Positions 1 through 6,210 of a DNA stretch of 20,423 bases are shown here, in pieces. Origin of the DNA: a virus; IMG/VR virus record IMGVR_UViG_3300048018_000081, positions 1-20,423 of that record; one strand, written 5' to 3'. The position numbers and the translations under genes were made by a program. Below the pieces are notes generated by a model, which was not told the DNA's origin, did no database searches, and worked only from the letters and a program-made list of their open reading frames with translations. Numbering within the stretch: position 1 is the first letter of the stretch; every line of letters begins with the position of its first letter.

Positions 1-84
1 TATCCGATATATTTCTGGGTAACACGAACAAAAGAACGTAACGATTTACTTGCTGAAATTTTAGTAGCAACTAGAAATAAGTAG
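1..84 (+). CDS. C-terminal end of an unknown protein (partial)
   Basis: Frame 1 is open from the window edge to a TAG at 82-84 and encodes the last 27 residues of a protein, ending in LVATRNK. The next gene's ribosome binding site (AGGAG at 83-87) overlaps this stop codon, which is typical of tightly packed phage genes and supports the frame being real. The fragment is too short to identify. It has a mixed, basic composition and no motif I recognise. Confidence 0.55.
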   Translation, partial: YPIYFWVTRTKERNDLLAEILVATRNK

Positions 85-93
85 GAGCATAAC

Positions 94-516
94 ATGAAAA
101 AATTTACAATATTAATTAGTTTTATTTTATTAACAGGTTCTGCATATGCTAATTCAATGTTAGGTATTGATTTTGATAAGCCTATAAACAAGCAATTTGC
201 GGGTGACCCTTACACTACTTGGGTTGATGGTGGAATTCGAATTTCTGAACCACACCGTGGTGTAGATTATGTAAAGATTGAAGTTGCCGGATTTGACGAG
301 GATGGAAATACTATGGCAACCGGTAAATTTACTCTTTACAGTAATGATATGCCCGATGAAGCAAACTGTCAAAAAGTTTCATTGATGATTAAGAAACTTA
401 TCCCACAAGGAACTCGTTTAAATAGTTATATGGGCAAAGATGATTTCGGTTGTGAAGAAAGTTATAGTGGCAATTCGTGGTCATTTGTTTACGGCGGTTC
501 TGTAAACCCTCAATAA
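94..516 (+). CDS. small secreted protein of unknown function
   Basis: This is a 140-residue protein. It begins with a clear signal peptide: lysines at 2-3, a hydrophobic stretch at about 4-14 and an Ala-Tyr-Ala cleavage site at 17-19. The mature part is acidic and has two cysteines (C92 and C120) that could form a disulfide bond in the periplasm. A strong AGGAG lies at 83-87, six bases before the ATG, and a hairpin terminator follows at 541-573, so this is the last gene of its operon. I do not recognise the family. Export to the host envelope is inferred from the signal peptide. Roles such as envelope modification, superinfection exclusion or lysis help are possible, but nothing here distinguishes them. 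Confidence 0.8.
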   Translation: MKKFTILISFILLTGSAYANSMLGIDFDKPINKQFAGDPYTTWVDGGIRISEPHRGVDYVKIEVAGFDEDGNTMATGKFTLYSNDMPDEANCQKVSLMIKKLIPQGTRLNSYMGKDDFGCEESYSGNSWSFVYGGSVNPQ

Positions 517-540
517 AAGTTTAAAAAGTTAACCCCTCGG

Positions 541-573
541 CGCCAGTAATAGAAATGTTACTGGCGTTTTTTT
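541..573 (+). terminator. rho-independent terminator
   Basis: Perfect 9-bp stem CGCCAGTAA (541-549) with TTACTGGCG (558-566), an 8-base loop, then seven T at 567-573. It closes the transcript of the secreted-protein gene just before the promoter of the next operon. Confidence 0.9.
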
Positions 574-586
574 ATGTAGAAAACAC

Positions 587-615
587 TTGAATTATCTGGT
601 GGAATATGTTATACT
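587..615 (+). promoter_or_regulatory. sigma70-type promoter for the uvsW operon
   Basis: The -35 box TTGAAT (587-592) and -10 box TATACT (610-615) are separated by exactly 17 bases, and an extended -10 TG is at 607-608. The predicted start is near 622, giving a leader of about 20 bases. The position directly after a terminator and before a replication gene fits an early promoter read by host RNA polymerase. Confidence 0.75.
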
Positions 616-641
616 AAGTTAAATGTTAAGAAAAGATACTA

Positions 642-2087
642 ATGAATAAATGTACAATCATAATCAAGGACGAAGTAAACGTTAAGTTAGAAGGTCTTGA
701 CCCATCAACTCGTAGAAAATGCAGTGACAAATTGAAGTATTTCTTACCTCATGCATATCATATGCCTGCATATAAACTCGGTAGATGGGATGGCACAGTC
801 CGCTTTTGTGATGTCGGTGGCAGAACATTTCTAAATCTATTAGATGATGTTTTACCAGTAATCATCGAACAAGGTTATGAGATAACCATCGATGATAGGC
901 GTGAGAACGAAGAAATGAGTTTTCCTATTATAACTGAGAACTTCTGGGAGGGAATTACTTGGCCTGAAGGACATGCAAAAGCGGGCGAACCAATTATCTT
1001 AAGAGACTATCAAGTAGAAGTAGTAAATCAATTCATATCAGCACCACAGTGTTTACAAGAAATTGCCACAGGTGCAGGTAAAACGATTATGACTGCAACT
1101 ATGAGTAGAGTAGTTGAGAAATATGGCAGGTCAATCATCATTGTACCAAACAAAGATTTGGTAAGACAAACAGAAGAAGATTACAGAAACTGTGGACTAG
1201 ATGTTGGTGTGTATTTTGGTGACAAAAAAGAAGAAGGCAAAACTCATACAATCTGTACTTGGCAATCTCTCAATTCGTTATTGAAAAAGACCAAGAAAGG
1301 TGAAGCCAATATTATGGACTTCATTGATGGTGTGTGTTGTGTGATTGTTGATGAAACTCACCAAGCAAAAGCAGATGTATTGAAAGATTTACTTACTAGT
1401 GTATTTGCTAATGTGCCTATTCGTTGGGGTCTAACAGGAACTATTCCTAAGAGTGATTGGGAATCTGCTAGTTTACGTAGTTCACTAGGTGAAGTAATAA
1501 ACAAACTTTCAGCAAAAGAATTACAGGACCAAGGTGTTCTAGCAAACTGTCATGTGAACATTGTACAGACACAAGAAACAGCAGTGTACTCCAATTATCA
1601 AAATGAAATGACATTTTTACTTGAAGACAAAAAGAGATTAGATTATGTTTCAGCCATGGTCAAGGATATTTCCAAAACAGGCAATACTCTTGTTCTAACA
1701 AATAGAATTAAAAATGGCGAAGCACTACAAGAACTGATACCAGAGTCCGAGTTTGTTCAAGGCTCTATGGCAGTAACAGATAGAAAAGATGCGTATAATG
1801 AAATAAACGCAGGTACTAATACAATCACAATTGCTACATATGGGGTAGCGGCAGTTGGTATTAATATTCCTCGTATTTTTAACTTGGTATTATTAGAGCC
1901 AGGAAAATCTTTTGTTAGAGTTATTCAGTCAATTGGACGTGGTGTTCGAATGGCAGAAGACAAAGACTTTGTACAGATATGGGATGTAACCAGTCGTTGC
2001 AAGTTTTCGAAAAGACATTTAACAGAACGTAAAAAATATTATAAAGAGGCTTCATATCCATTCACAATCGATAAGATTACATATTAA
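642..2087 (+). CDS. uvsW: UvsW-like DNA/RNA helicase
   Basis: This 481-residue superfamily 2 helicase is close to T4 UvsW in size (about 500 residues). The visible helicase motifs are Walker A ATGAGKT (142-148), a DETH Walker B (237-240), GLTGT motif III (263-267), the ATYGVAAVGIN segment (398-408) and QSIGRGVR motif VI (429-436). The N-terminal about 115 residues contain KLGRWDGTVRF, resembling the small UvsW N-terminal substrate-binding domain. In T4, UvsW unwinds R-loops and branched DNA, shutting down origin replication and promoting recombination-dependent replication and fork regression. Here it is the first gene of an early-type operon with a sigma70 promoter 27 bases upstream. The SD is weak (purine-rich AAGAAAAG). 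The next gene starts ten bases after the stop. Confidence 0.93.
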   Translation: MNKCTIIIKDEVNVKLEGLDPSTRRKCSDKLKYFLPHAYHMPAYKLGRWDGTVRFCDVGGRTFLNLLDDVLPVIIEQGYEITIDDRRENEEMSFPIITENFWEGITWPEGHAKAGEPIILRDYQVEVVNQFISAPQCLQEIATGAGKTIMTATMSRVVEKYGRSIIIVPNKDLVRQTEEDYRNCGLDVGVYFGDKKEEGKTHTICTWQSLNSLLKKTKKGEANIMDFIDGVCCVIVDETHQAKADVLKDLLTSVFANVPIRWGLTGTIPKSDWESASLRSSLGEVINKLSAKELQDQGVLANCHVNIVQTQETAVYSNYQNEMTFLLEDKKRLDYVSAMVKDISKTGNTLVLTNRIKNGEALQELIPESEFVQGSMAVTDRKDAYNEINAGTNTITIATYGVAAVGINIPRIFNLVLLEPGKSFVRVIQSIGRGVRMAEDKDFVQIWDVTSRCKFSKRHLTERKKYYKEASYPFTIDKITY

Positions 2088-2096
2088 AGGACAATT

Positions 2097-2597
2097 ATGA
2101 AAATATTAACACCAGATAACAAATGTTTTGAAATGGCAACATTACCAGAAGAGATTGATGATATTCGATACTGTGTAATGGATGTCACTGATAAAGACGA
2201 CCCAGACTTCTTTTTTATTCCTTTAGTATTCATTGAAACTTTCAGTGCGCCTAGTATGAATATAAGTATTGGACCATACAACATTGAAATGCCAATTGAC
2301 TGGAATATTATGATTGGCGAGGCAGACCTAGGAGTTTGCGAATTCATTCCTCTTACAAGTATCAATGAAAGAAAATTCGATACGCTATTGACAAATCCAT
2401 TAAAAGGGTTTACAATGGATTGGCAACCAATTAAAGTTAACAATGTGTTTGCAGATGTGAAATGGTTCTTCCCTAAATTGAAGTATGGACACATTCTTGC
2501 AATACCATTAGAATATGGAGAAAGCCCAAAGTGTGCATATTTTGTAAAAGACTTAAATCGTATTCCAGACCAAATGACAAGTTATGACTTCTTTTAG
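2097..2597 (+). CDS. conserved marine T4-like phage protein of unknown function
   Basis: This 166-residue soluble protein has AAGGA nine to ten bases before its ATG and follows the uvsW stop directly, so it is co-transcribed with uvsW. Segments such as FFFIPLVFIETF (48-59), VKWFFPKL and the late YFVKDLNRIP look like a compact beta-rich domain. I recall similar proteins in marine T4-like phages, always without a function; this is from memory. It has no catalytic motif, signal peptide or membrane segment that I can see. A sigma70-like promoter may lie inside its 3' half (2388-2416). Its ATG-proximal part overlaps no other gene, and its end overlaps the next gene by 14 bases. Confidence 0.85.
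   Translation: MKILTPDNKCFEMATLPEEIDDIRYCVMDVTDKDDPDFFFIPLVFIETFSAPSMNISIGPYNIEMPIDWNIMIGEADLGVCEFIPLTSINERKFDTLLTNPLKGFTMDWQPIKVNNVFADVKWFFPKLKYGHILAIPLEYGESPKCAYFVKDLNRIPDQMTSYDFF
2388..2416 (+). promoter_or_regulatory. possible internal sigma70 promoter
   Basis: An exact TTGACA (2388-2393) and a TACAAT (2411-2416) are separated by 17 bases, inside the preceding coding sequence. Eleven of twelve consensus positions match. The predicted start near 2423 would allow separate expression of the genes from 2584 onward. Because it lies within a gene it could be chance. Confidence 0.45.
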
Positions 2598-2787
2598 TAA
2601 CCATAGAATTGTAATAGACTCATATGAGAAATCTAGTATTGCTTATAATTGGTGTGTAGAAAATATTCCAGCATCTGATTGGATAGCAGTGACTACTAAT
2701 AATGATGAGGCTTTTTATTTTAGTTACGAAAAACATGCTCAAAACTTTTTGTTTGTGTTTGGTGGAAGGTATTATCATGGCGACTAA
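2584..2787 (+). CDS. small protein of unknown function
   Basis: This 67-residue protein starts at an ATG that overlaps the end of the previous gene by 14 bases. Its own end overlaps the next start by 11 bases, so translational coupling is likely. It contains a tryptophan- and aromatic-rich central part (YNWCVENIPASDWIAV, then EAFYFSYEKHAQNFLFVFGG) that reads like one small alpha/beta fold. I do not recognise the family. Support comes from its length without stops and its fit into the overlap chain, not from homology. Confidence 0.65.
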   Translation: MTSFSNHRIVIDSYEKSSIAYNWCVENIPASDWIAVTTNNDEAFYFSYEKHAQNFLFVFGGRYYHGD

Positions 2788-3259
2788 GTTACCACTAAGT
2801 GATGTATTAAGTGCAATCGATAGAAGAGATTTCAATTGGTATGCTAACCTTGATGATGAGAAAAAGAAAGCATGGAGTAGTTGGCTATTCATTCGATATG
2901 TGAGTTCTACAAAGAGCAAAGATAGAGATGAACTATTACTCAATACGAATGAGTTCGTAAATAAGAACTATGGCGATATTCATAAACATGAAGAACTTGT
3001 TTGGAAGTTAATGTGTTTGACTGGCACAGGCAAGAAACAATTCCATGAATGGATTAAGCCACCAAATTCTAAGATAAAGAAAGATGCAATCTCACAGTTT
3101 GTATCAGAAACGTATCCTACACTGAATGGTAGAGAAGTAGAATTGTTTCTAAAGATGAACGATGTTTCAGATTTGAAACAAATGGCTGTTGACATGGGTA
3201 TGTCAGATAAAGAAGTCAGTGAAATTTTTGAAAAGAAGAAAACAAAGAAGAAAAAATAA
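2777..3259 (+). CDS. conserved phage protein, possibly clamp-loader-related
   Basis: The start at 2777 (MATKLPLSDVL) is preferred over an in-frame upstream start at 2702. It has GGAAGG at 2764-2769, and the longer version would overlap most of the previous gene with implausible residues. The protein has 160 residues. It is helical, with FIRYVSSTKSKD near 39-50, NEFVNKNYGDIHKHEELVWKLM in the middle, GTGKKQFHEWI after that, and a very lysine-rich tail. The pattern faintly recalls gp62, the small subunit of the T4 clamp loader (187 residues), but it also resembles a separate family of unknown function that I recall from marine T4-like phages. I would not assign gp62 without a profile search. It is followed with no gap by the zinc-finger gene (TAA then ATG). 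Confidence 0.8.
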   Translation: MATKLPLSDVLSAIDRRDFNWYANLDDEKKKAWSSWLFIRYVSSTKSKDRDELLLNTNEFVNKNYGDIHKHEELVWKLMCLTGTGKKQFHEWIKPPNSKIKKDAISQFVSETYPTLNGREVELFLKMNDVSDLKQMAVDMGMSDKEVSEIFEKKKTKKKK

Positions 3260-3931
3260 ATGTTTGAATGTCAATATTGTCAGAAAAAATTCAAAGGTGA
3301 GAAGACCTTAATGGTTCATGTCTGTGAACCCAAAAGACGATACATGAATAAAAATGAGAAGTATTCTAGGTTGGCATTCTATGCCTTCAATCGTTTTTAT
3401 GAAATGACACAAGCAGTTGGTAAACCAATTGAGTTTGATATGTTTGCAAAAAGCAAGTTTTATCTAGGATTTACTAAATTCGGTAAACATATCATAAATA
3501 TAAATGCAATAAATCCTGAAGAATATATTGACTTTGTTATACGAAATAGTGTAAAATTAGATAAATGGACATCTGATTCAGTATATGAAACTTATATACA
3601 AGAACTGAATAGAAAAGAATCAGCGGACCGAGCAGTAGAACGAAGCATATTATTAATGCAGAAGTGGGGCGAAGAATATGATAGACCATTTAACACGTTT
3701 TTTAAAGAAGTCAGTAAACCATTGGCTATTCATTATATCAAATCAGGACGCCTTAGTCCTTGGGTTATTTTTAATAGTGATAATGGTGCTGAGTTGATTG
3801 ATAGTTTTTCTGACCATGAGTTGACTTTAATAAATGAGAATTTAGAGCCAGCATTTTGGACAAGAAAATTCAATGCAAGAGCAGAAGATGTTCAGTTTGT
3901 TAAAATGATATTGAAGAAGGCAGGTATATAA
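3260..3931 (+). CDS. zinc-finger protein of unknown function
   Basis: This 223-residue protein has an N-terminal zinc-finger-like motif: C4, C7, H20 and C22 within the first 22 residues, so C2HC rather than classic C2H2. The remaining about 200 residues are helical and charged, containing YLGFTKFGKHI, a long helical segment near 100-135 (ELNRKESADRAVERSILLMQ) and SGRLSPWVIF. The ATG comes directly after the previous stop, and its own stop overlaps the next start as TAATG. I recall the family in marine T4-like phages without a function. A nucleic-acid-binding role is plausible from the zinc finger and from the replication-gene setting, but it is inference. Confidence 0.85.
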   Translation: MFECQYCQKKFKGEKTLMVHVCEPKRRYMNKNEKYSRLAFYAFNRFYEMTQAVGKPIEFDMFAKSKFYLGFTKFGKHIININAINPEEYIDFVIRNSVKLDKWTSDSVYETYIQELNRKESADRAVERSILLMQKWGEEYDRPFNTFFKEVSKPLAIHYIKSGRLSPWVIFNSDNGAELIDSFSDHELTLINENLEPAFWTRKFNARAEDVQFVKMILKKAGI

Positions 3932-4122
3932 TGGCAATGAAAAAAGAAACTTCAGTAGTGGGTAGTCTACTAATACAGAAAGACCCAGAAACAGGTGAAT
4001 TATATATAGAGTTACCAAAGGATACTTTGGCGAAGTTGGGTTGGACAGAAGACGATGATTTAGAGTGGATAGAAAATCCAGATGGAAGTTGGCAAGTAAT
4101 CAAAAAGGAGAATAAGAAATGA
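3931..4122 (+). CDS. AbrB/SpoVT-like small protein
   Basis: This is a 63-residue protein. The core ELPKDTLAKLGWTEDDDLEWI followed by DGSWQVIK resembles the swapped-hairpin AbrB/MazE fold, in which 'lP.e.l..lGw..gD.le' is the hallmark. Members bind DNA as dimers in transcription regulators or antitoxins. No toxin gene sits beside it, so a regulator or accessory DNA-binding role is more likely than a toxin-antitoxin pair. The start could be M1 or M3 (MAMKK). It overlaps both neighbours (TAATG upstream, ATGA downstream), so it is part of the same polycistron. Confidence 0.75.
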   Translation: MAMKKETSVVGSLLIQKDPETGELYIELPKDTLAKLGWTEDDDLEWIENPDGSWQVIKKENKK

Positions 4123-4418
4123 ATCCAGAAGATTTAATGATAACATTAGATACAGATACAGATAGTTCTGATAGTGGTTACATATCGCCTACTACAATAA
4201 CACTTGATGATAATTATTGGAGTGATATGGTAACTGATACAAGAGACCAAGAAGCATTCAAATCAATAAATGACAGACTATCAACTATTGAAAGTCGTTT
4301 ATCAATTCTTAAACCAGACACAGAGATGTTATCAAAATATGAAGTATTGCAAGATATTTACAAACAATACAAGGCGGCAGAAGCATTGCTTTCTGGACCA
4401 GATGCGGAGACAGAATGA
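4119..4418 (+). CDS. small acidic coiled-coil protein
   Basis: This is a 99-residue acidic protein. The first about 40 residues are rich in Asp, Ser and Thr (LDTDTDSSDSG) and look disordered. Residues from about 45 to 90 form a likely coiled coil (INDRLSTIESRLSIL, then KYEVLQDIYKQYKAAEALL). It starts in an ATGA overlap with the previous stop and ends in an ATGA overlap with the phosphoribosyltransferase start. No family was recognised. An adaptor or oligomerisation role is possible but unsupported. Confidence 0.75.
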   Translation: MNPEDLMITLDTDTDSSDSGYISPTTITLDDNYWSDMVTDTRDQEAFKSINDRLSTIESRLSILKPDTEMLSKYEVLQDIYKQYKAAEALLSGPDAETE

Positions 4419-4909
4419 AAAATAATAGAAAATATACATGGGATGGTGTAGAAGAAGCAGTCAATTCTATCGCAATGCAAATGTTTAAAGATGAATGGCG
4501 ACCAGATTACATTGTGGGTATAACTCGTGGTGGTTTAGTGCCGGCAGTTTTACTTTCACATACTACTGATATCCCAATGAAAACATTATGTGTTCAATTA
4601 GAATCAGATGGCTTAGAAGCGAATACTGAACGAAATGCTATCATGGCTAAACATGCATTAAAAGAATATAAGAAAATTCTTATCATTGATGATATCAATC
4701 GAGGCGGTGATGCACTACAATGGATTCAAAATGATTGGCAAGATGCTATGGGTTTCTCAGGTGACTACACGCCAGAACAATGGCATTCAAATGTAAGATT
4801 TGCTTCACTAATTGATAACCCTAATTCAAAAGTTCCTATGGACTACTGTAACGAAGAAATTGATTTAGATGATGAAGAACTCTGGGTGGAGTTTCCGTGG
4901 GAGAGTTAA
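4415..4909 (+). CDS. type I phosphoribosyltransferase (Gpt/Hpt-like)
   Basis: This 164-residue enzyme fits the type I phosphoribosyltransferase fold. GITRGGLVPA (35-44) is the PPi loop. ILIIDDINRGGDA (88-100) is the PRPP-binding loop with the two acidic residues, and LWVEFPWE near the C-terminus is the hood segment typical of xanthine-guanine-type enzymes. Such enzymes join a purine base to PRPP to make the nucleoside monophosphate, so a salvage role during phage DNA synthesis is likely. The PRPP loop departs from the usual DDI-x-DTG-x-T by having NRGGDA, so the substrate or activity may differ. It lies in the early operon and overlaps both neighbours. Confidence 0.88.
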   Translation: MKNNRKYTWDGVEEAVNSIAMQMFKDEWRPDYIVGITRGGLVPAVLLSHTTDIPMKTLCVQLESDGLEANTERNAIMAKHALKEYKKILIIDDINRGGDALQWIQNDWQDAMGFSGDYTPEQWHSNVRFASLIDNPNSKVPMDYCNEEIDLDDEELWVEFPWES

Positions 4910-5217
4910 TCAGAAGAAATCCACTTAGAACACAAGAACGTCTTATGAGACTTCGTAGAATTGTAGGTCCTGAGAAGAACCCTAAAAGACGTTTTGCTTC
5001 GGATTTTGATAATGATGATTATTTAAAATGGACTGCTATCTCGTCTGATAAAATAGATTACGAGTTGAAGCCATTAGTAAGAGGTGCAGGTCGATTAGGA
5101 GAACTAGTTGATTGGTGCGATGACAATTGTAATGGAATATATGTTATAGGAAAAGGTGATAAGATATATTTCGAAGATGAAAATGATGCGGCAATGTTCG
5201 CTTTGGTGTGGAAATGA
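4897..5217 (+). CDS. small basic protein of unknown function
   Basis: This is a 106-residue protein. The GTG start at 4897 is favoured because GGTGGAG (4885-4891) is spaced five bases upstream; the next in-frame ATG (4945) lacks a comparable site. The N-terminal third is arginine-rich (RRNPLRTQERLMRLRR). The C-terminal part, IYVIGKGDKIYFEDENDAAMFALVW, looks like a small beta-alpha domain in which a strand precedes a helix carrying 'DAAMFAL'. It overlaps the phosphoribosyltransferase by 13 bases and the next gene by an ATGA. I recall proteins with this type of C-terminus in marine T4-like phages without a function. Confidence 0.75.
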   Translation: MGELIRRNPLRTQERLMRLRRIVGPEKNPKRRFASDFDNDDYLKWTAISSDKIDYELKPLVRGAGRLGELVDWCDDNCNGIYVIGKGDKIYFEDENDAAMFALVWK

Positions 5218-5807
5218 ATGTAGTAAAAACTGATATTGATATTGATGTAGTGAGTAGAGATGATTTGCTTGTACACTTCAATCACATACCTGCAATTATA
5301 AAAAAGAAAGACAATACATATGATAAACATAACAGCGGTGTATATCTTCAGCCTATTCCATTTGACCAACTTACCGGTCTTTCATCAATTGATTATAAAG
5401 AAGCAGAAGACAGAGGATACTTCAAGTTAGATTTTCTAAACAACTCTTTATATGAAGGTGTACGAGATGAAGAACATTTAGATAAACTAACAAACCAAGA
5501 ACCAATATGGGACTTACTGCAACATGAGGATGTTGTCAAAAATCTTGCACATGTTCATAATCATATTGGTGTACTTAAAGTTCTAAAACCACAAAACATT
5601 ATAGAACTTGCAGAAGTATTAGCAATCATTCGTCCAGCAAAAAGACCTCTCTTAAATGAGAGTAAAGAAAAAATTAAAAAAGAAGTATGGGTAAAACCAA
5701 CTGATGGTTCATATTATTTTAAAAAAGCACATGCGATTGCATATGCTGTTAGTATCGTTGTACAACTTAATCTATTTTGCGAACAAGTTGAACAGAACGC
5801 CTCTTAA
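5214..5807 (+). CDS. mini DnaE-like (DNA polymerase III alpha core-like) protein
   Basis: The 197-residue protein starts at ATG 5214 (ATGA overlap). A GTG at 5208 is an alternative. Landmarks of bacterial DnaE/PolIII alpha appear in the DnaE order. DIDID with RDD (7-17) recalls the palm 'PDxDxDF..RD', and SGVYL (41-45) recalls 'aGGVvi'. YKEAEDRGYFKLDFL (61-75) matches the segment with the third palm aspartate, 'vek.GLvKfDFLgL'. LKPQNIIELAEVLAIIRP (124-141) matches 'L.P..fed.iAlvAL.RPGP', and FKKAHAIAYA (169-178) matches 'FNKSHAaAYA'. Family knowledge: E. coli DnaE (1160 residues) uses D401, D403 and D555. Here the same landmarks are compressed into under 200 residues, so most of palm, thumb, PHP and C-terminal domains are absent. 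Polymerase activity is doubtful; a regulatory or clamp-related role is possible. I recall related proteins in marine T4-like phages. Confidence 0.8.
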   Translation: MNVVKTDIDIDVVSRDDLLVHFNHIPAIIKKKDNTYDKHNSGVYLQPIPFDQLTGLSSIDYKEAEDRGYFKLDFLNNSLYEGVRDEEHLDKLTNQEPIWDLLQHEDVVKNLAHVHNHIGVLKVLKPQNIIELAEVLAIIRPAKRPLLNESKEKIKKEVWVKPTDGSYYFKKAHAIAYAVSIVVQLNLFCEQVEQNAS

Positions 5808-6159
5808 TTCTCTTTTGAATTATATTCGATAAACTAGTTTCAGGTCCCCATAACACTTCACAGTCTTTAGTATTCATGTTTAGAATACATTCACTGAAAG
5901 GCTCAATTTGAGAACGAAGAAAAAGGTTTATAGGAATTAGTCTATTCGATTCCCACCACCATTGTTCACCAAGTTCAATGAAATGCTTTCTAGCCTCTGC
6001 GGACTCTAGCAGTTCAAAGTTGTACATTGACGTTATAGTAGCATCACTGTTAATTATGATTCCAAGATATTCAGTGTATTCCTTTTTATTGCCATATTTG
6101 ACACAGGAAAAGAACGGATAGTTTTCTTGGAGCCATTGTATTTTATCTTCGTCTATCAT
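5767..6159 (-). CDS. conserved marine T4-like phage protein of unknown function (minus strand)
   Basis: This is the only convincing minus-strand gene. The 130-residue product contains a WWWESNRLIPINLFL block (67-81), NMNTKDCEVLWGPETSLSN in the later part and a basic end QKRIKRRSVQLVRK (115-128). I recall this WWWESNR...GP...KRRKR architecture as a conserved family in marine T4-like phages, with no known function. Its 3' end overlaps the DnaE-like gene tail to tail by 41 bases, and no terminator separates them. No Shine-Dalgarno sequence precedes its ATG. A late-promoter-like ATAAATA lies a few bases upstream on the same strand. Confidence 0.85.
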   Translation of the reverse strand: MIDEDKIQWLQENYPFFSCVKYGNKKEYTEYLGIIINSDATITSMYNFELLESAEARKHFIELGEQWWWESNRLIPINLFLRSQIEPFSECILNMNTKDCEVLWGPETSLSNIIQKRIKRRSVQLVRKID

Positions 6160-6165
6160 AAAATA

Positions 6166-6172
6166 TATTTAT
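6166..6172 (-). promoter_or_regulatory. possible late promoter, minus strand
   Basis: Read on the minus strand, CATAAATAT includes the T4-late core ATAAATA and ends seven bases before the ATG at 6159. It lacks the G and C that flank the plus-strand copies, and the same CATAAATAT also occurs inside a gene at 3493-3501, so chance is a real possibility. The 51-base space between the two divergent genes must hold the promoters for both. Confidence 0.35.
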
Positions 6173-6197
6173 GCAATCTGGAATTCGTCTTCTGGAA

Positions 6198-6206
6198 GAT
6201 AAATAC
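6198..6206 (+). promoter_or_regulatory. late promoter (GATAAATAC)
   Basis: This copy of GATAAATAC matches the T4 late consensus core. The predicted start, about six bases after the motif, would be near 6211, which is the ATG of the following structural gene. Confidence 0.7.
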
Positions 6207-6210
6207 ATAT

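Noticed and set aside
2084-2494. 136-codon minus-strand frame opposite the 166-residue protein
   Set aside because: Shadow of the coding strand. No ribosome binding site, and the forward frame fits the operon overlaps.
2702-2776. Upstream start for the gene at 2777
   Set aside because: It would overlap the preceding gene in most of its second half and add residues that do not fit the rest. GGAAGG before 2777 marks the better start.
2777-3259. Firm assignment as gp62 clamp-loader subunit
   Set aside because: Only a loose pattern resemblance. The protein also fits a separate unknown family, and no gp44 or gp45 gene is nearby in the window.
3493-3501. CATAAATAT late-promoter-like motif inside the zinc-finger gene
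   Set aside because: Intragenic, lacks the flanking G and C of the other copies, and no late gene begins downstream. It also lowers trust in the minus-strand motif at 6166.
3931-4122. AbrB-like protein as the antitoxin of a toxin-antitoxin pair
   Set aside because: Neighbouring genes (zinc-finger protein and acidic coiled-coil protein) show no toxin motif such as MazF, PIN or Doc.
6127-6210. Longer start for the structural gene
   Set aside because: It would run across the divergent promoter region and the start of the minus-strand gene, and the extra residues look like non-coding translation.
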